From positions 1 through 41,921 of the forward strand of contig JAFVXH010000005.1 in the NCBI GenBank assembly GCA_017501225.1: DNA of 41,921 nt, in the 5' to 3' direction. Shown piece after piece: positions 15,194 through 23,337 of the stretch (positions within the stretch are counted from its first letter, which is position 1; every line of letters starts with the position of its first letter). The notes under the pieces are model-generated. The model worked only from the letters and a program-made list of their open reading frames with translations, was not told the DNA's origin and searched no databases. The position numbers and the translations under genes are program-made. Source of the stretch: Clostridia bacterium. GTDB lineage: Bacteria > Bacillota > Clostridia > Oscillospirales > CAG-272.

Positions 15194-15628
15194 ATGGTCG
15201 AACAAGATACCGTAAAGCTGCTCAGAGAATGTGACGCAGGCGTCAAAATGGGCGTCGCATCCATTGAGGACGTCTTAAAATTCGTCAGATCCAGCGAGCT
15301 GAAGGAAAAGCTCAACGATTGCCTTGAGGAGCATCAGACGCTTGAGGATGAGCTTCAGGAGCTTTTGGGCAAGTACCACGACGAAGGGAAAAATCCAAAC
15401 CCCATCGCAAAGGGAATGTCCTGGATGAAAACCGAGGTCAAATTGGCAATGGACACCTCCGACGCGACCATCGCCGACCTGATGACCGACGGCTGCAACA
15501 TGGGTGTCAAATCCCTCAACCGTTATCTCAATCAGTACGAGGCTGCGGACGAGGTATCCAAGGATTGCGCAAAAAAGCTCATTCATATGGAGGAAACGCT
15601 CGCAACGGACATTCGGAAGTTTCTGTAA
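15194..15628 (+). CDS. Helical-bundle protein, DUF2383/ferritin-like (144 aa)
   Basis: Four amphipathic helices are predicted throughout, with the pattern LLRECDAGVKMGVASIEDVL, EKLNDCLEEHQTLEDELQELL, MSWMKTEVKLAMD and KSLNRYLNQYEAADEVSKDCAKKLIHMEE. This resembles ferritin-like four-helix proteins such as DUF2383, though the usual di-iron residues are not all evident. It has GGAG upstream (AAAGGAGAAAACT). Divergent from pit. Role unknown. Confidence 0.8.
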   Translation: MVEQDTVKLLRECDAGVKMGVASIEDVLKFVRSSELKEKLNDCLEEHQTLEDELQELLGKYHDEGKNPNPIAKGMSWMKTEVKLAMDTSDATIADLMTDGCNMGVKSLNRYLNQYEAADEVSKDCAKKLIHMEETLATDIRKFL

Positions 15629-15643
15629 CGAACCGTTCGCAAC

Positions 15644-15676
15644 AAAAAGGGAGCACGCCTGGCGTGCTCCCTTTTT
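15644..15676. terminator. Bidirectional terminator
   Basis: AAAAAGGGAGCACGCC / GGCGTGCTCCCTTTTT, a near-perfect 16-bp stem between converging genes. Confidence 0.9.
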
Positions 15677-15684
15677 AAGATTTT

Positions 15685-17736
15685 TTAGTTATTCTGTGCC
15701 TCAGCAACTACCTTTGCGGTAATGTTCGCGGGAACGGTGTCGTATCCCGTGACAGAGAAGCTGAACGAGCCGCGTCCCTGCGTCATTGCGCGCAGAACGA
15801 TGGGATAATCCATCAGCTCTGCCTTGGGAGCGATCGCTTGCACCACGGTGTAGCCCTTCTTCTCGGAGGGCTCCATGCCCATCACGCTTCCGCGACGCTT
15901 ATTCAGATCGCCCATAACGTCACCGACAAGTCCTTCGGGAACGGTAATGCTCATATCGCCCACAGGCTCGAGCAGTACGGGAGCCGCGAGCTCCAGTGCC
16001 TTCTTGTATGCCAAGGATGCCGCAGTCTTAAAGGAAAGCTCATCCGAGTCAACTGCGTGGTAAGAGCCGTCGTACAGGTCTGCTGCCAGGCAGATCATGG
16101 GATAGCCGTAAGCACCCTTTGCCATGGAATCCTGAATTCCCTTCTCTACTGCGGGGTTGAAGTTCTTCGGAACGGTACCGCCGACGACCGATACGGTAAA
16201 GGTCAAGCCCTCGCCCTCACCGGGTGCGAAGCGCATCTTGACGTGTCCGTACTGACCGGAGCCGCCGTTCTGCTTCTTGTGCTTGCCTTCGACGTCCACA
16301 GACTTGGTGATCTTCTCGCGATACGCGATCTTGGGAACCTCGAAGCGAACGTTCAGACCGAAGCGTCCCTTGAGCTTTGCAGCCAGAACCGACAGATGCA
16401 TCTCGCCAAGGCCGTAGATCAGAAGCTCCTTGGTCTCTGCGTCGTTTTCAAAGCGGAGGGTGTAGTCCTCCTCGATCATTCTTGCAATACTCTGAGAGAT
16501 CTTACCCTCGTCGCCCTTGGAAACGGGGATCATTGCCTTGGTCAGGTACGGAACGGGGTATGCAATGCCTGCGTATCCGAACGCCTTATCCCAGGTCAGG
16601 GTATCATTGGTGTTGGTGTTGCTCAGCTTTGCGACCATACCGATGTCACCGCAGGAGAGCTCCTCGACCTCGGTCTGCTTCTTGCCCTTGACCACGTAGA
16701 TATGAGCGAGCTTTTCGCTATCTCCCGTGGTGTTGTTGCGAAGCAGCATATCGCGCTTGACGGTACCGTTCATGACCTTGAAGAAGGACATCTTTCCGAC
16801 GAACGGGTCCGCAACGGTCTTAAAGACGAAGATCGCGGGCTCACCGTCAGGCTGGATCTCCATGATCTCGCCACCGATCAGATGCTCCTGCTTCTTTGCG
16901 GTGTGACGCGGGAAGGAGGTCGCGATCTTATCCAGCATGGTCCAAACGCCCCAGAGCTTGGTTGCGGCACCGCAGAATACGGGAACGATGTCGCCGTGGA
17001 TGATACCGTCGTGGATGGCGTTGAGAGCCTCCATGGGAGTGATCTCCTCACCCTCGAAGTACTTCATCATCAGATCCTCGTTGGTGCTGGCAACAGCCTC
17101 CATGAGCATTTCGTAATACTTATCCACAGCCTCCTGAGATTCCTCGGGAATCAGCTCGACGCTGTGACGTCCGTTGTTGTCAAATACGTGTGCGGTGCGA
17201 TCAACAAGGTCAATGGCACCCACGACCGTGCCGTCCTTGACCATCGGAATGGTCAGAGGGCATACGTGCTTACCGAACGTGGTATGCAGCGCATCCAGAA
17301 CGCGGGCAAATCTTGCCTCGTTGTCGTCGAATTTATTGATGAAGAATGCGCGAGGAAGCTTTGCAGCCTCTGCGGCGTCCCATGCAAGCTCGGTACCGAC
17401 CTCGATACCTGCCTTACCGTCCACAAGGATGATGGCACTGTCGGCAACGCGCAATGCCTGCACGACCTCGCCGTTGAAATCCAGGTAACCGGGCGTATCA
17501 ATGACGTTGATCTTGATATCCTTCCACATCATAGGAGCTACCGTTGCGTTAATAGAGAACTTTCTTGCGATCTCCTCTGCATCATAGTCGCATACGGTGT
17601 TGCCCGCAGTTACGCTACCCAGACGGTCCGTTTCGCCGGTAATGTAAAGCATTGCCTCTGCCAAGGATGTCTTTCCCGATCCGCCGTGACCGAGCAATGC
17701 GATGTTTCTGATGTTCTTGGTTTCAATCTTAGCCAT
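15685..17736 (-). CDS. Elongation factor G-like GTPase (683 aa)
   Basis: Translation GTPase with the EF-G domain order. G1 is GHGGSGKT (16-23) instead of the GHIDAGKT of true EF-G; G3 is DTPGYLDF; G4 is NKFD. Domains II-V follow, including the GGSGQYGHVKMRF-type domain IV. The altered P-loop and overall sequence place it in the EF-G2/FusA2-like paralogue group, whose members may not drive normal translocation. The start is ATG 17736, below a promoter at 17806-17834. Monocistronic. The main fusA gene should lie elsewhere in the genome. Confidence 0.9.
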   Translation of the reverse strand: MAKIETKNIRNIALLGHGGSGKTSLAEAMLYITGETDRLGSVTAGNTVCDYDAEEIARKFSINATVAPMMWKDIKINVIDTPGYLDFNGEVVQALRVADSAIILVDGKAGIEVGTELAWDAAEAAKLPRAFFINKFDDNEARFARVLDALHTTFGKHVCPLTIPMVKDGTVVGAIDLVDRTAHVFDNNGRHSVELIPEESQEAVDKYYEMLMEAVASTNEDLMMKYFEGEEITPMEALNAIHDGIIHGDIVPVFCGAATKLWGVWTMLDKIATSFPRHTAKKQEHLIGGEIMEIQPDGEPAIFVFKTVADPFVGKMSFFKVMNGTVKRDMLLRNNTTGDSEKLAHIYVVKGKKQTEVEELSCGDIGMVAKLSNTNTNDTLTWDKAFGYAGIAYPVPYLTKAMIPVSKGDEGKISQSIARMIEEDYTLRFENDAETKELLIYGLGEMHLSVLAAKLKGRFGLNVRFEVPKIAYREKITKSVDVEGKHKKQNGGSGQYGHVKMRFAPGEGEGLTFTVSVVGGTVPKNFNPAVEKGIQDSMAKGAYGYPMICLAADLYDGSYHAVDSDELSFKTAASLAYKKALELAAPVLLEPVGDMSITVPEGLVGDVMGDLNKRRGSVMGMEPSEKKGYTVVQAIAPKAELMDYPIVLRAMTQGRGSFSFSVTGYDTVPANITAKVVAEAQNN

Positions 17737-17772
17737 GATAATTAACCTTTTTCTACCTTTCGTTTGTGAGTC

Positions 17773-17834
17773 CCGCATCAAGAGCTTTTACGCGGGCTTT
17801 CCTTTATTATACAATAGAAGGCTTTATTTTTCAA
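17773..17834 (-). promoter_or_regulatory. Promoter and leader hairpin of EF-G-like gene
   Basis: On the - strand, TTGAAA (17834-17829) and TATAAT (17811-17806), spacer 17. The leader starts with a hairpin CCCGC / GCGGG (17796-17773). Confidence 0.8.
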
Positions 17835-17896
17835 GCATTTTTTCAATCTTTTCGACGATGAAATGTAGAAATTTAAGATTTCTTTTTGTCTATTAT

Positions 17897-18721
17897 TTAC
17901 AAATTCTCTCTCAAAAACAGACGCTTTGCGTTGCGCAGAGTTTGCTCTGCCGCAGCCTCGGGAGTGCAATCCCACAGAGAGCCCAGCACCTCCAGCGTGT
18001 AGGAAAGATAACCCGAGTGGTTCAGCTTTCCTCTGTGTGGGTGAGGAGCAAGATACGGGGCGTCGGTTTCGATCAGGAGCTGCTCACGGGGCACCGAAAG
18101 AGCCGCGCGTCTGACACGCTCGGCATTGCGGAAGGTCAGCGTACCCGAAAAGGAGAGATACCACCCTCTGCGAGAGAGCTCGCCCGCCATCTCGGGACTG
18201 CCGCTGTAGCTGTGAAAAACGCCTCTTACGTTCGGATAACGCAATACCGTATCAAAGCAATCCCCGTGCGCCTCGCGGTCGTGAATGATGACGGGAAGCC
18301 CGTATTTTTCCGCCAGCTCCATCTGCCGATCAAAAAAGTACGCCTCGCGCGCTTTGTCCATGGGGATCTCCCCGTAGTTTTCATAGTGATAGTCCAAGCC
18401 GATCTCACCAAGCGCGACGATCTTGTGTTCCCTTCTCTTTTCAGGGGTATCCAAGAGGCTTTCAATCGAGGCAAGTGCCCCGTCCGCATCCGCGATCACG
18501 TGACAGTCCTCGGGATGGATGCCAACGGCGGAGAACATCAGAGGGTATCTCTTTGCCTGCCCGATGCAGGCGATCGCGTTTTGCGGGTTGGTAGCAACGT
18601 TGATGATGCCCGCGATCTCTCCCTCAAACAACACACGGAGGACGGCATCCGCGCCGCCCTCCGTTTCATTTTCAAAGCGCTTATCAAAATAATGCGCGTG
18701 TGTATCAAAAATTTGTTTCAT
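17897..18721 (-). CDS. tatD: TatD-family metal-dependent DNase (274 aa)
   Basis: TIM-barrel hydrolase with the TatD metal-binding motifs: DTHAHYFD at the N-terminus, GEIGLDYHYE, IIHDREAHGD, FHSYSG and ETDAPYLAPHPHRGK. It removes nucleotides from DNA or RNA ends in repair or quality control. Last gene of an operon with gpsA (gap 14 bases), metG and a membrane protein; metG-tatD neighbourhood is common in Bacillota. Ribosome binding site is weak. Confidence 0.93.
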   Translation of the reverse strand: MKQIFDTHAHYFDKRFENETEGGADAVLRVLFEGEIAGIINVATNPQNAIACIGQAKRYPLMFSAVGIHPEDCHVIADADGALASIESLLDTPEKRREHKIVALGEIGLDYHYENYGEIPMDKAREAYFFDRQMELAEKYGLPVIIHDREAHGDCFDTVLRYPNVRGVFHSYSGSPEMAGELSRRGWYLSFSGTLTFRNAERVRRAALSVPREQLLIETDAPYLAPHPHRGKLNHSGYLSYTLEVLGSLWDCTPEAAAEQTLRNAKRLFLRENL

Positions 18722-18735
18722 TGGAAGCTTTACTC

Positions 18736-19698
18736 TCAGTTCAGTTCTTGTTTCAGGCTTCTTTCAAACAGCTCACCAATCACCTGCTTGGGCTCTGCTT
18801 GCTGATACAGGATCTTATAGACCGCCTCGCAGATGGGAAGCTCCACGTGATACTGCTCCGCCAGAAGCATCATGGCAACGGCGGTTTCATACCCCTCCGC
18901 AAGTCCCTGATTGGGCTTTCCGAGAATGAGGTTCTCACCAAAGGCGCGGTTGTGGGAATGATGCGAGAACACGGTTGCCTCATAGTCACCCAGATGGCAA
19001 AGTCCGTATGCGGAAAGAGGGTTTCCTCCCATCGCGCCGATCAGACGCGAGATCTCGCGCGTACCGCGGCTCATCAAAGCCCCTTTCAGGGTGGAGAGCC
19101 CCAGTCCGTCCAGAATTCCCGCGGCAATACCGATGACGTTCTTGGACGCGGCGCCAACCTCGTTTCCAAGCAGATCCTGACCGTAATAGAAGCGGATCAG
19201 ATCCGATGCGAAGGCATCTACCAATCTTCTCTTGACCGCCTCGTCCTCACTGTCAATGACCATGCAGTTGGGAACGCCGCGATAGAATTCCTGCACGTGA
19301 CCGGGTCCGATCCAGACCGCGACCGAGCAAGAGGGATCCAGCTCCTCACGCGCGACCTGCGACAGGCGTTTTCCCGTGGTATTCTCAAGCCCCTTCATGC
19401 AAAGCACAAAGGTCTTATCCTTCAGATGTAAGGGAGCGAGCTCGTCGCGCAGCAGCGCGCGCAAGCCCTGAGAGTTGATGGAAATAATGATGGTTTCAGC
19501 CTCGACCGCCTCGCCAAGATCCGTGCAAAGCCCGACGCTCTCGGGGAGCGTGAGCAGATCGTTGCTTCTGGTTGCCAGAAGTGCCTTCATATGAGGGGTG
19601 TCCGCAGGGCCGTACACCTTGACCGAATGTCCCATGCGGTCAAGATACCACGTAATCAGCGTGCCCCAACGTCCACATCCAATAACCGTAATCTTCAT
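18736..19698 (-). CDS. gpsA: Glycerol-3-phosphate dehydrogenase [NAD(P)+] (320 aa)
   Basis: Reduces dihydroxyacetone phosphate to sn-glycerol-3-phosphate for phospholipid synthesis. The N-terminal Rossmann fold has GCGRWGT; the middle has the ...KGLENTTG.. and WIGPGHV segments; the catalytic region is GAASKNVIGIAAGILDGLGL with the active lysine; the substrate region is TRGTREISRL. Slightly shorter than the usual 330-340 aa, but complete. Start preceded by AAAAGGAG. The position between metG and tatD suggests one housekeeping transcript. Confidence 0.93.
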   Translation of the reverse strand: MKITVIGCGRWGTLITWYLDRMGHSVKVYGPADTPHMKALLATRSNDLLTLPESVGLCTDLGEAVEAETIIISINSQGLRALLRDELAPLHLKDKTFVLCMKGLENTTGKRLSQVAREELDPSCSVAVWIGPGHVQEFYRGVPNCMVIDSEDEAVKRRLVDAFASDLIRFYYGQDLLGNEVGAASKNVIGIAAGILDGLGLSTLKGALMSRGTREISRLIGAMGGNPLSAYGLCHLGDYEATVFSHHSHNRAFGENLILGKPNQGLAEGYETAVAMMLLAEQYHVELPICEAVYKILYQQAEPKQVIGELFERSLKQELN

Positions 19699-19727
19699 GC
19701 AGATTCTCCTTTTTTCTGTATGTATGG

Positions 19728-19759
19728 GAACGAAGCAGGAGCATATCCCGCTTCGTTCC
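19728..19759. other. Hairpin between metG and gpsA
   Basis: GGAACGAAGC / GCTTCGTTCC, 10-bp perfect stem, 12-base loop. No T run follows on the - strand, so it is more likely a processing or partial terminator site than a strong terminator. Confidence 0.55.
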
Positions 19760-19770
19760 GAGCTTTTCGA

Positions 19771-21720
19771 TCAGCGAATGCGCTCGCCAAGCGGCATCTC
19801 GTCGGGTAAGAAGACCACGCGCACGGTGTCCTCACCGCCGGCGAGTATCATGCCGTTGGATTCCACGCCACAAAGCGTTGCGGGACGCAGGTTGCAGACA
19901 ACGACGACCTTTTTGCCGACCAGCTCCTCGGGCGCGTACCATTTCGCGATGCCCGAAACGACCTGACGCTGCTCGTAGCCCAGGTCGATCTGGAGCCTTA
20001 GCAGCTTCTTTGCCTTGGGCAGACGCTCGCAAGCAAGCACCTTGGCACAGCGCAGCTCAACGTTCATAAAATCCTCGATGCCGATCTGTGCCATCGGCTC
20101 GGGCTTCTCCACCGCGGGCTCCTCTTTTGCCGCGGGCATCGACGCAAGACGCTCCGCCTCCAGCTCCGCGAGCTTCTTCTCCTCGTCCACACGGGCGAAC
20201 AGAACAACCGAATCCTCCACTGCGTTACCGGGGATCATACCGTCAAAGGACGCAAGGCTTGCAAAATCGCGCTTATCGGTTCCAAGGCGGTTCAGGATCT
20301 CCTCGGAGGTGGTGGGAATAAAGGGAGAGAGCATCACAGCACCTTGACGGATCGCCTCCATCAGATTGTAGAGCACGGTGCCAAGACGGGCGCGGTTCGC
20401 CTCGTCCTTTGCCAGCGTCCAGGGCGTGGTTTCGTCAATATACTTGTTGGCGCGGCTGAGCATCTCAAAGACTGCCTCCAGGGCGTCCGCGATGCGGTAT
20501 TCCTCCATCGCGTCGCAAAGCGTCGCATACGCCGTAGCACACGCCGCCTTCAATTCGGCATCGGTTCCCTCCTCGCCTGCGGGTGCGGGAATGATCTTAT
20601 CGAAATACTTCTTCTCCATATCCAAGGTGCGCTTGAACAGGTTTCCGAGGTTGTTGACAAGATCGGTATTGTATCTCTTGATAACCGATTCGTAGGTAAT
20701 GGAGCCATCGTTGGTATAGGGCATCTCGGAGAGCGCGTAATAACGCACGCCGTCCACGGAAAAGTGCTCGGCAAGCTTATCGGCATAAATGACGTTGCCC
20801 TTGGATTTGGACATCTTATCCATGCCGAAGTTGAACCAAGGATGCGCGAACACGCTCTTGGGGAGCGGCATATCCAAAGCCATCAGGAAGATGGGCCAAT
20901 AGATGGTGTGGAAGCGCAGAATATCCTTGCCGATGATATGCACGTCCGCAGGCCAGTACTTGCGGAAATGCTCGCTTTGCTCCTCGTAGGTCTTATCGGG
21001 ATCGTATCCGAGCGCCGTAATATAGTTGGTCAGCGCGTCCAGCCAGACGTAAACGACGTGACGGGAGTCGAAATCCACGGGAATTCCCCAGGAGAAGGAG
21101 GTGCGGGAAACGCACAGATCCTGAAGGCCTGCCTTGAGGAAGTTGTTGACCATCTCCTTTTTGCGGAGCTCGGGCTGGATAAATTCGGGATGCTCCTCGA
21201 TGTGCTTCATCAGGCGATCCGCATACTTGCTCATCTTAAAGAAGTATGCCTCCTCCTGTGCCTGCGACAGAGGACGGCCGCAGTCGGGGCACTTGCCCTC
21301 GACCGCCTGCGTTGCGGTAAAGAAGGACTCACAGGGCGTGCAATACCAGCCCTCGTACTGTCCCTTATAGATATCTCCCTGCTCGTAGAAGCGCTTGAAG
21401 ATCTTTTGCACGGCGGCGACGTGATAATCGTCGGTCGTGCGGATAAAATAGTCGTGGCTGGAGGAAAGCGTTCCCCAGATATCGCGGATCTGCCCCGCAA
21501 CGCCATCCACGTACGCCTGCGGCGTCACGCCCTGCTCACCTGCGAGCGTTTCGATCTTCTGACCGTGCTCATCCGTGCCCGTGCAGAAGAAAACGTCCTT
21601 TCCGCGGGCACGCTGATATCTTGCAACCGCATCGGTCATGATGATCTCATAGGTATTGCCGAAGTGCGGCTTGCGAGATGCGTAGGCGATGGCGGTCGTT
21701 ACGTAAAATTTTTCATTCAT
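19771..21720 (-). CDS. metG: Methionyl-tRNA synthetase with C-terminal tRNA-binding domain (649 aa)
   Basis: Class I synthetase: HFGN (19-22) is the HIGH-type motif and KMSKS lies at 302-306. Two CxxC pairs (127/130 and 144/147) form a zinc knuckle. After the anticodon-binding helices and an Ala/Glu/Pro linker, a C-terminal Trbp111-like OB domain begins near IGIEDFMNVELRCAKVL, as in dimeric bacterial MetRS. The start overlaps the stop of the upstream membrane protein gene by 8 bases, so translation is probably coupled. Confidence 0.96.
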   Translation of the reverse strand: MNEKFYVTTAIAYASRKPHFGNTYEIIMTDAVARYQRARGKDVFFCTGTDEHGQKIETLAGEQGVTPQAYVDGVAGQIRDIWGTLSSSHDYFIRTTDDYHVAAVQKIFKRFYEQGDIYKGQYEGWYCTPCESFFTATQAVEGKCPDCGRPLSQAQEEAYFFKMSKYADRLMKHIEEHPEFIQPELRKKEMVNNFLKAGLQDLCVSRTSFSWGIPVDFDSRHVVYVWLDALTNYITALGYDPDKTYEEQSEHFRKYWPADVHIIGKDILRFHTIYWPIFLMALDMPLPKSVFAHPWFNFGMDKMSKSKGNVIYADKLAEHFSVDGVRYYALSEMPYTNDGSITYESVIKRYNTDLVNNLGNLFKRTLDMEKKYFDKIIPAPAGEEGTDAELKAACATAYATLCDAMEEYRIADALEAVFEMLSRANKYIDETTPWTLAKDEANRARLGTVLYNLMEAIRQGAVMLSPFIPTTSEEILNRLGTDKRDFASLASFDGMIPGNAVEDSVVLFARVDEEKKLAELEAERLASMPAAKEEPAVEKPEPMAQIGIEDFMNVELRCAKVLACERLPKAKKLLRLQIDLGYEQRQVVSGIAKWYAPEELVGKKVVVVCNLRPATLCGVESNGMILAGGEDTVRVVFLPDEMPLGERIR

Positions 21721-22504
21721 GCTTTTGTTCCTCCGAGTATATCAATTCATCAGTCATTCGGTTACAGTAGCAAATATAACACAGGCACATGCGCGGCAGG
21801 GTGTCACTGAGCAGCAGGATCCCCAGCGTCAAAAATCCAAGGGCTACGTGCGGTACGTAACCGATCCAGAACAGAAGTCCTGCGCGCAGCGAATAGAAAA
21901 ATCCAAGCCCTGACGCCCGTTTTTCACCCGTCAGCTGCCGATACAGCCTTGGAAAGGCAGACACGCAAAGGACCAGTCCTATGAGCACCTCAAGCGCGAC
22001 GGCTGCGAGCCGGATCGGCAACGCGAGCGGCATATCGCCCAGCAGCCAGGATAACCCGTACCACGTGGTGTCGGCGATCAGCCAGACCAGCCACGGTCGC
22101 CAAAGGAGGTCTACGGACATCAGCAGCGCCCGTCCGTATGCGCGGCGGTCGGCAAAGGGAGCAAAGACGTCCGAGAGCGTCAGATCCTTTCCTTGCGCAA
22201 TCCCCAATGCAAGATGCAAAATTCCAAGCAAATACGGAAGCAGAGCAAAAATGACAAGCAACGCAAGGAGAACGGCGCAGACAAGCTCCGCCGCCAGGGC
22301 GTACAGCGGTCCGTACGTCGCCCCCAGCATCGCGCCAAGTGCTCCGAACGCGTTTTGCATCAGGATGCAGATGGGAAGAAACAGAAGCGCCAGCATCCAC
22401 GCCTGCATCAAAAGAAAGCGATGGTCGCGGCTGACCAGCAGCTCCTTTGCTTTGCTGCGTGCGTCCGCAAACGCTGCAAGAACTCTTCTTTTTGGTGTTG
22501 CCAC
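21713..22504 (-). CDS. Multi-helix membrane protein upstream of metG (263 aa)
   Basis: Six or so hydrophobic helices, no recognised family. GTG 22504 is chosen as start: GGGGAGG lies at 22516-22510, and the promoter at 22534-22562 would begin the transcript near 22527. The alternative ATG 22522 would leave only about five leader bases. It heads the metG-gpsA-tatD operon. Function unknown; similar poorly conserved membrane genes occur beside metG in Clostridia. Confidence 0.75.
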   Translation of the reverse strand: MATPKRRVLAAFADARSKAKELLVSRDHRFLLMQAWMLALLFLPICILMQNAFGALGAMLGATYGPLYALAAELVCAVLLALLVIFALLPYLLGILHLALGIAQGKDLTLSDVFAPFADRRAYGRALLMSVDLLWRPWLVWLIADTTWYGLSWLLGDMPLALPIRLAAVALEVLIGLVLCVSAFPRLYRQLTGEKRASGLGFFYSLRAGLLFWIGYVPHVALGFLTLGILLLSDTLPRMCLCYICYCNRMTDELIYSEEQKHE

Positions 22505-22533
22505 GCACTCGCCTCCCCTCATACTTTCCTTTT

Positions 22534-22562
22534 ATTATACCAAATATGGGGATATTTTACAA
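22534..22562 (-). promoter_or_regulatory. Promoter of the metG operon
   Basis: On the - strand, TTGTAA (22562-22557) and TATAAT (22539-22534), 17-base spacer. Confidence 0.78.
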
Positions 22563-22642
22563 TAGCTTTTTGAATTTTTTCCAAAGTTTCTGCCCATAAT
22601 CAAGGCAGAAAAGCAGAAAAAACCAGCAAAATCGCAAAAAGG

Positions 22643-23275
22643 ATGGGAGGGATCGCCATAGAACGTCGGCTGCGGCAGAACGCCGAATCGCAAATCCTGC
22701 GCGCCCTGGAGAACCGCCGGATGCAAAAGCACCGTTTTTTTCTCGGATACCAATGGGATCTTTTCCGACGCGGCGAGCTTTACCGCGGATGGCGCACCTT
22801 TCTTTCCTATCTGCGCCGCTTCCGCATGCTGGCATGGATTGTGCAGGGCATTTCCGTCCTCTTTGCACTGCTGCAAACGGGCACGCTGGTTCTTTTGTGG
22901 GTAGCGCTGATCCTGATCCTTCTCCCCGTCCTGCTGCTGCTTCTGATCGTTCTCCCCATCATCGCTTTGGTCGAATCGCGCCGTACCGACAGACTTCTTT
23001 CAGGGGAGCTCCAAAAAAAGCACGTCTATATCCTCTTTCTTCCAAACGGTGACGACGCCTTTTGTCGGGAAACCGCAAGGATGCTCGTACAGGATGAGTC
23101 CGCCGCCGTGCTCTTGATCTCCCCGTTCTTTCTTTCGGCAAAAAAAGGAGCCTCACGCCGCTTTTACCTCACGGCACGAAAAGAGGCGCACTCCGTGTTC
23201 CTCGTGCGAAAATACTATCTGTTCCACCTGCGCAGGGCTCTGCTAAAGGACATTCCCTGCACCTATCTGTACTGA
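22643..23275 (+). CDS. Two-helix membrane protein, unknown (about 210 aa)
   Basis: A basic N-terminus (many Arg, e.g. RRLRQNAESQ), two closely spaced hydrophobic helices at about 63-107, and a cytoplasmic basic C-terminal domain (RRFYLTARKEAHSVFLVRKYYLF). No family recognised. The start is uncertain. ATG 22643 has no good ribosome binding site, while GGGAGGG (22645-22651) lies six bases before ATA 22658, which may be a mutated or rare start; ATG 22721 is another choice. Divergent from the metG operon. Confidence 0.65.
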   Translation: MGGIAIERRLRQNAESQILRALENRRMQKHRFFLGYQWDLFRRGELYRGWRTFLSYLRRFRMLAWIVQGISVLFALLQTGTLVLLWVALILILLPVLLLLLIVLPIIALVESRRTDRLLSGELQKKHVYILFLPNGDDAFCRETARMLVQDESAAVLLISPFFLSAKKGASRRFYLTARKEAHSVFLVRKYYLFHLRRALLKDIPCTYLY

Positions 23276-23292
23276 ATCCCGAATACGCGCGC

Positions 23293-23323
23293 AAAAAAAG
23301 GGGCACCCCGCATGGAGTGCCCT
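23293..23323 (-). terminator. Terminator of homoserine dehydrogenase gene
   Basis: On the - strand, GGGCACTCC / GGGGTGCCC hairpin with ATGC loop, followed by a run of T. It also lies after the + strand membrane gene. Confidence 0.85.
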
Positions 23324-23337
23324 CAAATATGATCCTA

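Noticed and set aside
15838..17745. 635-codon + strand frame opposite the EF-G-like gene
   Set aside because: Antisense shadow of a clear GTPase; no initiation signals and no recognisable domain.
20344..21810. 488-codon + strand frame opposite metG
   Set aside because: Antisense shadow; no ribosome binding site or promoter.
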